Of a DNA stretch of 64,000 bases, positions 11,197-20,695 are shown piece after piece. Position numbers and translations under genes: made by a program. Source of the stretch: Hetaerina americana (taxonomy: Eukaryota; Arthropoda; Insecta; Odonata; Calopterygidae); the NCBI GenBank assembly GCA_022747635.1, contig JAKTNV010000010.1, positions 39,332,237-39,396,236 on the forward strand, given 5' to 3'. Position 1 is the first letter of the stretch. Each line of letters starts with the position of its first letter. The notes under the pieces were generated by a model that was not told the DNA's origin, did no database searches, and saw only the letters and a program-made list of their open reading frames with translations.

Positions 11197-12150
11197 ATGG
11201 ATTTAAATTTGCAACAACGAACTTGTATTAAATTTTGCGTAAAAAACGGATTTAGTGGCGCACGGACGTTGGAAATGTTGGAAAAGTGTTTCGGCAACGA
11301 TTCTCTAAAAAAAAACGGTCGTTTACCAGTGGCACGAGCGGTTCAGAAGTGGTCGTGAGTCAATCGAAGATGATGAACGCAGTGGCAGACCATCGACATC
11401 GAAAGTCGGTGAAAAAATTGATAAAGTAAAAGAAATGTTGGTCAATAACCGCAAATTAACCATCAGAGAAATAGCGGAGGACTTGAACATTGCCTATGGA
11501 TCCGCCCAAGACATTGTGGTTAATGATTTGGGTTTCCGTCGTGTAGCAGCAAAGTTGGTGCCAAAAGACCTCAATTTCATGCAAAAAAGAGACCGTGTTG
11601 ACGTCGCAAAAGACATTCATCAAAAGGATCATTACTGGAGTCGAGACGTGGGTTTATGAGTACGACACGCAATCCAGACATCAGGCAAGTGAATGGCGTT
11701 CACCAAATGAGCCGAGACCAAAAAAACCACGTCGTTTTCAGTCAAAAAAGAAGGCAATGCTGACGGTTTTCATGGATTACAACGGTGTAGTGCATCATGA
11801 ATTTTTGCCAGAAGGCCAGACAGTAAACAAAGAGTATTATTTGGGCGTTATGAGACGTTTGCGTGAAGCAATTCGCCGAAAGAGACCAGAAATGTGGGCA
11901 GAAAACTCGTGGATTTTGCACCATGATAACGCACCGTCGCACAGTGCTATCATTATTCGTAATTTTTTGACGAAAAATGCAACAAATACCATCCAACAGC
12001 CACCGAATTCACCTGATTTGGCTCCCTGTGACTTCTTTCTGTTCAATCGAGTTAAAAAACCATTATGGGGAACGCGTTTTAGCAGCCGAGAGGAAGTAAT
12101 GGAAAAATCGCAGGAAGCACTGATGGACATACCGAAAACCGACCGTAACT
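11197..12150 (+). pseudogene. Mariner (D34D) transposase pseudogene, M1
   Basis: A mariner transposase cuts and rejoins element ends through an Asp-Asp-Asp triad (D,D34D family). The likely start is the ATG at 11197 (MDLNLQQRTCIKFCVKNGFS). The DNA-binding helix-turn-helix half follows. A single-base expansion in a 9-A run (11307-11315) shifts frame after FGNDSLKK, and the original frame resumes as TVVYQWHERFRSGRESIEDD. A second break near 11600 removes roughly ten residues and shifts frame again. The catalytic half (from about 11625) has ITGVETWV where the first catalytic Asp should follow Gly, so D is replaced by V. The second Asp (LHHDNAPSH) and third Asp (APCDFFLF) are present exactly 34 residues apart. 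The C-terminus runs directly into the right inverted repeat and looks shortened. The protein is certainly inactive. Confidence 0.9.
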
Positions 12151-12292
12151 TTTGCAAATGTCAAGTTATGACACTAAGATTTAAAGGGAATATCAACAAC
12201 AGATGTACAAATTTAACAAAAAAACAGAACTCAAATCGGAACGATGGGAGCGCCACACGGTGGTTATTCCGGGAACTTTTTGATCAAGGTAG
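12144..12292 (-). repeat. Right long inverted terminal repeat of mariner M1
   Basis: 149 bp, complementary to 10992-11141. It includes the last codons of the transposase-derived open frame. Confidence 0.9.
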
Positions 12293-12294
12293 TA

Positions 12295-14452
12295 TATGTA
12301 TGTAAGCATGCATTTATATGCCTGTTAACGCCAGTGTTACTCGCTGAGGGCTCTACGGCATCGCAATCACGCGTCCCATTGCGTTTCTCGGCAAAGGGGT
12401 TAGTCAATGTAGTATCTTAAATGATTGTAAATGAGTCGAGCTGTCGAGATATCAGGTATTCAACGCACAGTTTATGACCAGAGAAGTTGACAGCTCTAAA
12501 CAAACGCTAAACACATTTGTTTTCAATGGTTGTGTTACCATTCGATTGAATAAATTGGCCGTAATATTAAACACCTTCCTTAATTCACTACAATGTATAC
12601 AAATATTAACCTTGGTCACTTCATTTCGCAATTAATAATTTTGTTAACCATCAACTAAAAACTACATTTGATTATACATGACCATCCTTTTATTTTCCTT
12701 GAGCTTATGTATTAATGGTTGAGCTACTATGCTTCCTGTACTTCACTCATTCATTGATCATCAATCACCATTTATTATTTATTATGCTCACGTTTTGCCA
12801 TTTTTTAAATAATTGGTGGCCCAACACCACCTGAAACAGGAACATGTGGCGGAGTGCACATAATTTTTTAGTCATTATTTTGGTCCATGAATGCAAGCGC
12901 TCCGAGCTAAGCGCCAGGGTTAGTAAAAGGAAAAATATTTTTATTGGGATGCAAATAATATGGTTAAGCTATGGCCAACCAATGAGGTCCACACTGCTTC
13001 AAATGATGCCTTTTATAATGTAAAATATAGAATTTAAATAAGGAAAATACCATGCAAAATTCGTTCTCTTCTGAAATAAAATGCGAGCATTAATTTTGAG
13101 CGTGCTAGTTATAAGGATTTCTTATTTTTCATCAAGTGAGAACATGTAGCTATGGTCACAAAACGGGCGTCAACCACAACCCAGCCTCTGACAACTTTTC
13201 GGTCTGACTGTCGATATGATTTAGTTATCATTGGGTAACCGATGTAATTTTTTTCATCAAAAGAATTATCTAAAACATTCATTTGAGCATCCTTACGTGT
13301 CCTCCGGTGCAAAGAGAACATTTTGAGAAGGATCCTATAATTGGGAGAGACATTTAATTGGGTAATTTGGAGCGGCCCAGTCCAGCGACTTTAGCTACCG
13401 CCTAATGTATGGGTGTTCCACTTGGTTGCGAGCCCAGCAAGGGTCAAATATGCACACATGGATCCGCTACCCTAAAATAGTTGGCGCAATTAAGACCACG
13501 GACGACCTATTCGCTATAAAGTAGAAGGTCTGTAAATTCGCGAGCTCGTAAAATTGGGGCCATATTATTTGGGCATTAAAGTGCACGATAATTAAATCAT
13601 GTTGTTAGTTTCCTCCAGTAGTATTTCTCAGCAATGTTCTGCTTAATGCGATTTTCAGCAGCGTTTTGCATTTTTTGCACGCTTTCGAAGACATTTTTTT
13701 GGCGTTTTAGTTAATGGTTGTGAATGACAGACGTGAGCTTCGGTTTGAGCAAGAAATGAATAATAAATTAATAGCTAAATTTGGTGAAAGTGGTATTGAA
13801 ATTAGCGTGAACCCTTTTAAGTCTAGGAGTTCAAAGCTATGAAACCACGACGTTTATAAATAGTTTATAAGCTTCCGTGAAGACAGAAAAAATTTTCTGA
13901 TGATGAGAGGCCATGTTGACCAGTAAGATGGGGAAAATACCAAAAAGCTCTCCAAATTGCAGTATCCAGCGAGTAATTCACTGGCACAATGCAAAGTAAG
14001 CCCACATTCACAGGGAAAGTAGTAGTAGTAATTTTTAGGGGAGGCGGCCGACAGCTAAGGTTATTGCCGCATTACAGGGAAAGAAATAGAAAAACTCTAG
14101 TGGCATATTGGGTACTAATCAAAAGTGATTCACAGGGAAAATGAGTTTTCAAGTTACAGAAAGAGTCAAACATTTGAATTTGTACAAACCGCGAGGATTT
14201 ACTAATTGGGAGTCCAGATAAGGTTCCGTGAAAAAACGAAGCGAAAAAGATTGGGACTTTTTGCCAAAAAATCGTACATTATGCAACATGACAGCGCACC
14301 TGCAGCCCATTAGCACTTGCCTATCAGCAAAGTTTATTTTCGAGATAACGGAATAACACCATTTCATGCGCAGTATGCGTCAAATATTTAAAGTACACTA
14401 AAATACCGTATAAGGCTTATCAATGTGTCACCATATATCATATTGCCACATG
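12295..14452. other. AT-rich non-coding stretch
   Basis: No element ends or coding exons are recognised. Near 14281-14313 one frame reads MQHDSAPAAH followed by a stop, which resembles the second-Asp motif of Tc1/mariner transposases, but no flanking transposase homology could be followed. Confidence 0.45.
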
Positions 14453-14485
14453 ATTATTATTAGTATTATTAAAATTATTGATATA

Positions 14486-15165
14486 GGTGATTTACTGGTT
14501 AAGGCAGGTTTTGGATGGACACAAGCAACCAAATAATTCTCGTCTCTCCTAGCAAAACATAACCCAACGTCCTACTCTACAACAAGCCCCACTTCAAATC
14601 CGTGTACTACCCCTTCCTCCCTTCATTCCGTCCAATATCCCCATCCCATTCCAGCCCCTTCCTTGTTTGCCTAACATTCTCCCGTCTATCAAAGTCTCCA
14701 ACGTCCCGCCGCCAGTTAATATGTTCTGCATCCATTTTTCCTGTCACCTTGTACTTTATCCCAACAATCCCCTCTCCTCCCTTACAACTTCCTCGTTTGT
14801 TTTCCTCTCTTTTCCCTTTCCCATTTCCCCTTTTCTATCCTCCACACCCACATTTAAAAATCCTCCAAACTGCGCCTATCATCCAGCTTCAATGACCATG
14901 TTTCCGCACCGCACATAACTACACACCATATCAAAGTTTTTTTGAGCCTTATTTTTAATATCCTTCCTCAACGTCCTTATCATCAATTCTCTCCTCTTTA
15001 TGAAATCTATTCCAAACGCAATTCTTCTCCTTATATCTCTACTGCCCATTTTGGTCCAAAACACTTCGGAGATATGTCAACTGTTCCAGCTGCTCTAGTA
15101 TTTTACCCTCCCATGTTAACGTTTAAGTTAGCCTTTCTCTTTCTGGAATACCGAATAGTGTAGGT
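14486..15165 (-). pseudogene. RTE-like retrotransposon relic, copy E (3' part, minus strand)
   Basis: Read on the minus strand, this matches the last third of the copy B ORF and its 3' UTR. It begins near the RT region corresponding to the FSRKKKAKL stretch and continues through the GSVLDQ and GAETWSLK-type segments. It ends in the conserved 3' terminus (TTAACC flanked by ATTACC-like sequence, minus-strand end near 14486). Several frameshifts and stops are present, and divergence from copies A and B is much greater than between those two. Just outside the 3' end (14453-14485) lies an AT-only tract with AAT-like units, probably the original tail. The 5' side is truncated, as is usual for LINEs. 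Confidence 0.8.
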
Positions 15166-15501
15166 TAAAAAACAATTTCAAAATTTGGCGATTCTTTTCT
15201 GACTTCAAAAACGCTCTCTCTAAATGAATTTTTTAAATGAATGCAAAACAGTTTTTCGCTTGTCTTTGTTTTCCCGTGACCCCTCGTTTTACTGTCGACA
15301 TTGTTAGGTAACAACCCACGCTGGACATGCTAACAATAGATGTCGAAAGTTCAGTTAAAGAAAAAAAATCAAACATAGACATCAATCAAAAGGTCAAAAG
15401 AAACTCTGTTAAAAGGAGCTCCTAAGCTTCGCACTAAAACTGAACACCGAACTTCAATACCGATTGCCACAGCATGGACGTCAAATATATGAGATTTCAG
15501 A

Positions 15502-15503
<2 letters not shown>
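15166..15503. other. Unassigned stretch
   Basis: No coding or repeat homology is seen between the truncated RTE relic and the (TA)n tract. Confidence 0.4.

Positions 15504-15585
<82 letters not shown>
15504..15585. repeat. (TA)n microsatellite
   Basis: Uninterrupted TA run of about 82 bases, ending next to the left end of mariner relic M8. Confidence 0.95.
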
Positions 15586-15587
<2 letters not shown>

Positions 15588-15593
15588 ACACAT

Positions 15594-16143
15594 ACACGAG
15601 ATGTGTTTAAAAATTAAGGAGACTCTTCAAATTTGGCGGGCAACATACATTCCACTTTCGATTTTTTTGTTGTGTTGGTACGCATGTCCTAAACATGTTT
15701 TTACAGTTTCAAAAATATCGCATGTTTAGTTTGTTATTGACAGAAACAAATATTAGACGTGATTTGGTGGGCTCGGCAATTTTCCGCTATAAAAAAATGG
15801 ATCAAAAAATTTGCATAAAAGGTTTTGTAAAAATGGAATTAAGTGTTCCAAAACACTTGAAATGTTGACAGTGGCATAGAGTGAGTCTGCTCTGAGTAAA
15901 AAAACGTTAATAAGTGGTACAAGCTCTTCCGAGATGGTCGAGAAGATGCCAATGACGAATCTCGTTTTGGAAGCCCCAGGCACATCAACACCAGAAGAAA
16001 ACGTTGAAGCAATGGAAAAATTCGTTTTAATTATGTTATCAAATCACTATTAAAGAAGTTGCCGAGGATACTGGCATATCGGTTGGCTCGTGCCATGCAA
16101 TTTTTCGAATGTTTTGGGCATGAGATGTGTGTCAGTGAAGTTC

Positions 16144-16144
<1 letters not shown>
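15594..16144 (+). pseudogene. Mariner transposase relic M8 (N-terminal part)
   Basis: A degenerate terminal repeat, CACGAGATGTGTTTAAAAAT, starts near 15595 after a TA and resembles the CGAGGTCTGTTCAAAA end of M5/M6. The transposase start is MDQKICIKGFVKMELSV at about 15799, similar to the MNQRICTKFCVKHEIKC start of M5/M6. Further N-terminal blocks can be followed across several frames: WYKLFRDGREDANDESRFG, then the RLARAM-type segment equivalent to SIGSCHSI. Stops and frameshifts are frequent. Homology ends abruptly where the next (TA)n tract begins, so the catalytic domain and right end are missing. Confidence 0.7.
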
Positions 16145-16241
<97 letters not shown>

Positions 16242-16330
16242 GTATATATATATACATACACATATGTATATATATATATACATATGTATATATATATAAA
16301 TATATTTTATATACATATGTATATATATAC
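16145..16330. repeat. (TA)n microsatellite grading into CATATGTATA repeats
   Basis: A pure TA run to 16236 is followed by imperfect ACATATGTAT units to about 16330. The long Ile/Tyr frames across it are artefacts of the repeat. Confidence 0.95.
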
Positions 16331-16937
16331 GAATCCAAAAGAAATCATATCAACAGTCTTAAAACCCTATGTCTTCGTTTTGAGAAATTTGTTAAATCTA
16401 TTTAATTAATTCAAGTATGCTATTAGACAGAAAATTTATCCAGACGACTCATTTCATTCAACGACAGCAGCGAAAACCACTGAAGCCAAACCAATTACAT
16501 CGCATGGGACTACGGAAAAGCGAATTCCAGATCAATAGTAAACCATCCGCAACAGGCAATTCCAGGAAACCTGGATTTTATTGTCCCGCCAACTTTTCTC
16601 CTCCTATTTAGGAAAGAGAAGGTCGAAATCTTCCTCTTGGAAATCGATCTCTCAATACTTAAGTTCCTGCGACAGAGGACGTACTTGTCGCATCCCCACC
16701 TCATTCTTATTGGTACGTTTGGGAAAATCTAGAGTCTTTGATGAATTACTTCGCAGTTGGTTAGCCTTAGAGACTTACTCGAAGCTGTGAAGTATGTGAA
16801 TGCGTGGGGGCTGGAAAAGAGACTATAGCTTGAGAGTGAGGCTCAACGACTACTACCAAAAACCTTTATCAAGAGGAATCTCCCCTAAAAGGACTTATTA
16901 ATATTTTTGCTGATTCCAGCAATGAGTAATGTATATG

Positions 16938-16941
<4 letters not shown>
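16331..16941. other. Unassigned stretch
   Basis: Two overlapping open frames of 60-70 codons (16417-16790) are not recognised. No element ends are seen. Confidence 0.4.

Positions 16942-16995
<54 letters not shown>
16942..16995. repeat. (TA)n microsatellite
   Basis: TA run about 35 bp left of the long palindrome at 17031. Confidence 0.95.
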
Positions 16996-16998
<3 letters not shown>

Positions 16999-17030
16999 TC
17001 AAACACGAAATCCCGCCAAACGGCGAATAA

Positions 17031-17152
17031 ATACTCATATATACAGAAACATATATAAGGAAAAGGGATAGGAACACGTATAAAATTCTATTGTGTTCGT
17101 CCTTTATACGTGTTCCTATCCCTTTTCCTTATATATGTTTCTGTATATATGA

Positions 17153-17156
<4 letters not shown>
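17031..17156. repeat. Perfect palindrome, 54-bp arms, 18-bp loop
   Basis: Bases 17031-17084 are the exact reverse complement of 17103-17156. The arms include AAGGAAAAGGGATAGGAACA and its complement. The 18-base spacer (17085-17102) is ATTCTATTGTGTTCGTCC. TA tracts lie on both sides (16942-16995, 17154-17196), and RTE copy B starts 41 bp to the right. The transcript of either strand would form a very stable hairpin. It could be a fold-back element, a replication-mediated inversion or an assembly artefact. Confidence 0.9.

Positions 17157-17196
<40 letters not shown>
17157..17196. repeat. (TA)n microsatellite at the 5' junction of RTE copy B
   Basis: A TA tract fills the gap between the palindrome and the first base of the retrotransposon. 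Confidence 0.9.
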
Positions 17197-17200
<4 letters not shown>

Positions 17201-17487
17201 CCCCGGACTACAACCTTGACGTGGTGGAAGGGCTTGTGCGTTCCGATGACCCCTAGAGCTGTGCTGGCGGGAGTAATAAAAATTGCTCCTGGTAGGGTCA
17301 CCCATGCCAGATAGGTCGAAGGTTAGGAGCCAGACGAAAGGTAGTCCACGCAGAGTCTGTTCCTCAGTGAGGCGGCTGCAATGGCGTCTGACCCCAGTGG
17401 GGCGGCCAGTAAGTGATGGTGTCACGTTAAAAACACTATTGAGGAAGGCAACGGGAAACCACCTCAATTATCATTCCCTAGAAAAAT
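17197..17487 (+). promoter_or_regulatory. 5' UTR / presumed internal promoter of RTE copy B
   Basis: The 291 bases before the ATG are conserved in copy C despite decay of its ORF. The main differences are a 3-base deletion in copy C near the start and scattered substitutions. Elements of this type carry their promoter within the transcribed 5' end; that role is inferred. The region is GC-rich and could fold strongly, for example TCCCC-type sequence near the start with GGGAG at 17269-17273. Confidence 0.5.
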
Positions 17488-20457
17488 ATGATGGACAATA
17501 CAGATATTTTTAGTCCTGGCAACCACGGGGCTCGGCCCAATCGGCCGTGTGTCGTGCCCGGCAGCGGGGGAGGCAAGGCTTCCGCGGTCGTCATCCCACG
17601 AAACCCTTGCAAGGGAAAACCAGCAGCAGCAGGACAGAAGACGCAGGAGAAGAAGACCAAATTAGTTAGAATAGGAACGTGGAATGTTAGGACAATGATG
17701 AGGACAGGGAAATTGGAGAATGTTAAGCGAGAGATGGGAAGGGGAAATATAGATATTTTAGGTCTATGCGAGGTGAGATGGAAAGATAGCGGGGATTACT
17801 GGAGTGATAAGTATAGAATAATATACAGCGGTGGGGACGAGAGCCAACGAGGGATTGCCATAGTATTAAATGAAGAGGAAGGAAGAAGCATAGTCAACAT
17901 AGAGCAGGTAACGGATAGAATACTACTAGTGGAGATAAAAGCAGAACCGACGAACTTAGTTATTATTCAGGTATACATGCCACCGAGCAACCATAAGGAA
18001 GAAGAGGTCGATAGGATATACGATCAGTTACAGGACATGATCGCGTGTGTTCCTGCAGGGAAACATTTGATAGTGATGGGGGATTGGATTGCGACGGTAG
18101 GCGAAGGAAGAGATGGTGATGAGGTGGGGGACTACGGTTTAGGAACGAGGAATGACCGCGGGGAGAAAGCAGTTGAGTTCTGCAGAAGACAGGGGTTAGT
18201 CATCACCAACACTTGGTTTAGACACCACAAAAGACGCAGGTATACATGGAAAATGCCAGGTGACTCAGGAAGATATCAGCTAGATTATATCCTGGTTAGA
18301 CACAGGTTTAGGAACAGTGTGATAAATTCCCACAGCTTCCCGGGAGCGGATGCGGACTCAGACCACAATTTAGTTGTTAAGAAATGTAGCGTACGTTTCA
18401 AAAAGATAAGGCAGGGGCGGCGAGTTAGAAAATGGAATGTAGAAGCATTGAATGGGTTGAAAAGGAAGGAATACAAACAGGCGGTAGAGAAAATCATGGA
18501 GGATGGTAAAGGGCTTAGTACTATAGAAGAAAAATGGGAAATGATCAAAAAAGGGTTGTCTAAAGCCGCAAAACACACCATTGGAACCGTTAACGCTAAA
18601 AGGACTAGGAAACCATGGATCACGGATGAGATGATTACAAAGATGGATGAGCGGCGAAAATGGAAGAATATAAATACAGAATTAGGCAAAATGAAGTACA
18701 AAGAATTGAACAATAAATTGAGGCGGGCAACAAATAAAGCAAAAGAAGCATGGTGGAAGACGCAGTGCGAGGATATGGAAAGTCTGCAGAGGAAGGGTGA
18801 AATCGGTGCGCTGTACAGCAAAGTTAAATCGTTATCGGGAAGTAAGAAAGGAAGAGCTATGCTAACAGTTAGAGATAAGGCGGGTAAGGTAATAGTTGAC
18901 GCAGGAAAGATCCAAGAGAGATGGAAGGAGTATATAGAAGAACTGTATAGTAAGGAACTCAGACCAACAAAGTTAGACATTGAAAATGACGTAGAGGAAG
19001 ACAGCTTAGGTCCAGGCATACTAGACAATGAGATAGAAAGGGCATTAAGGGAGATGAAACTAAATAAGGCCGTGGGGGTAGATAACATTCCCGTGGAACT
19101 TTTGAAATGCTTAGGAAAATGTGGGAGGGAGAGGCTATATGGGCTGATCCGTAGTATTTATGAGGAGGGAATCTGGCCGGAAGACTTTGTGAGATCAGTT
19201 TTAGTTCCTATTCCGAAAAAGGTAAAGGCCACGTCATGTGAGGACTATAGGACAATTAGCTTGATATCCCACGCAGCTAAGGTTGTTCTCAGGATCATAA
19301 ACAAAAGGATAGAGAGTAGGGCAAATGATTACTTAGGGGATGATCAGTTCGGGTTTAGGAAGGGGAGAGGTACGCGTGATGCCATTGCAGTAATGAGATT
19401 ATTAATCGAGAGGAATATAGAACACAACCAGGAGGTATTTGCCTGTTTCGTAGATTTCGAAAAAGCGTTTGATAGAGTAAATTGGGAAAAACTAATGAGT
19501 ATATTGCAGAAAATAGGAATAGATTGGAGGGAAAGGAGGCTAATCCGCAACCTGTACATGTCTCAGACTGCTCAGGTGCGGGTGGGAAACGGGGAGTCAG
19601 GATGGGCAGTATTAGGAAGGGGTGTAAGGCAGGGTTGCCCAATATCACCGTTGCTGTTCAACCTGTACGCAGAGGAAATGATCAAAGAGGCATGGGAAGA
19701 ACTCGTGGTAGGAATGAAAGTGGGTGGGGAATTCGTAAAATCAGTTAGGTTTGCTGATGACCAAGCTTTAGTTTGTCAGTCAGCCAAGGGGCTGCAAGCA
19801 TTGCTTAGTGAATTGGAAATTCAGTGCGACAGGTATGGGATGAGAATCAATATTAATAAAACAAAGGTTATGCGATTTTCTAGAAAGAAAAAGGCCAAGC
19901 TTAAGATTAAAATAGGTGGGCAAAAAATAGAGCAGGTAGAACATTTTACGTATCTCGGTAATGTTTTGGACCAACAAGGTCAAAGTAGTAGGGACGTAAG
20001 GAGAAGAATTGCGCAAGGCAAAGAGCCTTTCACAAGGAGGAGGGAGTTGATGACAGGGACTTTGAGTAAGGATGTTAAGAAAAGACTCGTAAAAACTTTG
20101 ATATGGAGCGTAGCTATGTACGGTGCGGAAACGTGGTCATTGAAGCAGGAGGATAGACGTAGATTGGAGGCTTTTGAAATGTGGGTGTGGAGAAGAATGG
20201 AGAAGGTGAAATGGACCGAGAAGAAAACAAACGAGGAAGTACTTGGTATGGTGGGCGAAGAGAGGGGTTTGCTGGGAGCAATCCTATGGAGGCAGGAAAA
20301 GTGGATGAAGGGGGTGTTGACCGGCAGTGGGATGTTGAAGACTGTGATAGAGGGTAGAATGTTGGGCAAAAGAGGAAAGGGAAGGAACAGGATAGGGATG
20401 TTGGACGGGATGAAGGGAGGAAGAAAGTACTCAGAGATGAAGAGGGACCTGATATAG
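17488..20457 (+). CDS. RTE-like endonuclease/reverse transcriptase polyprotein (989 aa, intact frame)
   Basis: The start is the first of two adjacent ATGs, the same position as in copy C. Residues 1-60 are a basic, Gly/Pro-rich leader. Residues about 60-300 form an AP-like endonuclease, nicking target DNA: TWNVRTM (Asn66), GLCEVRW (Glu95), VYMPPS, GDW (Asp199), YQLDYILV and SDHN (Asp292, His293). Residue 201 is Ile where this family has Asn (Asp-x-Asn motif); copy C has Asn here. Residues about 530-800 are the reverse transcriptase: PIPKKVKATSCEDYRTISLI, DQFGFRKGRGT, VDFEKAFD (Asp656), RQGCPISPLLFN and FADD (Asp757, Asp758). The C-terminal part is rich in Lys, Arg, Trp and Glu. Length is typical of RTE single-ORF proteins. 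It works with its own RNA by target-primed reverse transcription in the nucleus. There is no stop or frameshift, but the Asn-to-Ile change may disable cleavage. Confidence 0.93.
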   Translation: MMDNTDIFSPGNHGARPNRPCVVPGSGGGKASAVVIPRNPCKGKPAAAGQKTQEKKTKLVRIGTWNVRTMMRTGKLENVKREMGRGNIDILGLCEVRWKDSGDYWSDKYRIIYSGGDESQRGIAIVLNEEEGRSIVNIEQVTDRILLVEIKAEPTNLVIIQVYMPPSNHKEEEVDRIYDQLQDMIACVPAGKHLIVMGDWIATVGEGRDGDEVGDYGLGTRNDRGEKAVEFCRRQGLVITNTWFRHHKRRRYTWKMPGDSGRYQLDYILVRHRFRNSVINSHSFPGADADSDHNLVVKKCSVRFKKIRQGRRVRKWNVEALNGLKRKEYKQAVEKIMEDGKGLSTIEEKWEMIKKGLSKAAKHTIGTVNAKRTRKPWITDEMITKMDERRKWKNINTELGKMKYKELNNKLRRATNKAKEAWWKTQCEDMESLQRKGEIGALYSKVKSLSGSKKGRAMLTVRDKAGKVIVDAGKIQERWKEYIEELYSKELRPTKLDIENDVEEDSLGPGILDNEIERALREMKLNKAVGVDNIPVELLKCLGKCGRERLYGLIRSIYEEGIWPEDFVRSVLVPIPKKVKATSCEDYRTISLISHAAKVVLRIINKRIESRANDYLGDDQFGFRKGRGTRDAIAVMRLLIERNIEHNQEVFACFVDFEKAFDRVNWEKLMSILQKIGIDWRERRLIRNLYMSQTAQVRVGNGESGWAVLGRGVRQGCPISPLLFNLYAEEMIKEAWEELVVGMKVGGEFVKSVRFADDQALVCQSAKGLQALLSELEIQCDRYGMRININKTKVMRFSRKKKAKLKIKIGGQKIEQVEHFTYLGNVLDQQGQSSRDVRRRIAQGKEPFTRRRELMTGTLSKDVKKRLVKTLIWSVAMYGAETWSLKQEDRRRLEAFEMWVWRRMEKVKWTEKKTNEEVLGMVGEERGLLGAILWRQEKWMKGVLTGSGMLKTVIEGRMLGKRGKGRNRIGMLDGMKGGRKYSEMKRDLI

Positions 20458-20531
20458 AGTAGGATGATGGATTTTGTGTTTTTTTTAGGAGTAATAAAAT
20501 GTTTGTTTGGTAGTTGTGTCCATCCAAAAAC

Positions 20532-20547
20532 CTACCTTAACCGGTAG
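20532..20547 (+). other. 3'-terminal stem-loop of RTE copy B
   Basis: CTACC (20532-20536) and GGTAG (20543-20547) pair around TTAACC, just before the poly-A run, identical to copy A. Confidence 0.55.
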
Positions 20548-20555
20548 ATTACCAT

Positions 20556-20695
<140 letters not shown>

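Larger units (their letters stand above)
10992..12292 (+). mobile_element. Mariner element M1 with ~150-bp terminal inverted repeats
   Basis: The element starts CTACCTTGAAC and ends with the complement GTTCAAGGTAG except for one base (A/T difference). TA dinucleotides flank it (10990-10991 and 12293-12294), as expected for a Tc1/mariner target duplication. The inverted repeats continue far beyond the usual length: 10992-11141 matches the complement of 12144-12292 with about three differences (an A/T change near the tip, 8 versus 7 bases in a T run, and one G/T change). Between them lies a mariner transposase pseudogene in + orientation. The near-perfect ends suggest recent movement, which must have used a transposase supplied by another copy. 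Confidence 0.92.

Noticed and set aside
14281..14313. Tc1/mariner second-Asp motif (MQHDSAPAAH)
   Set aside because: Only about ten residues match, a stop follows at once, and neither flank could be followed as transposase.
16031..16409. Ile/Tyr repeat frames on both strands
   Set aside because: They are translations of the TA microsatellite.
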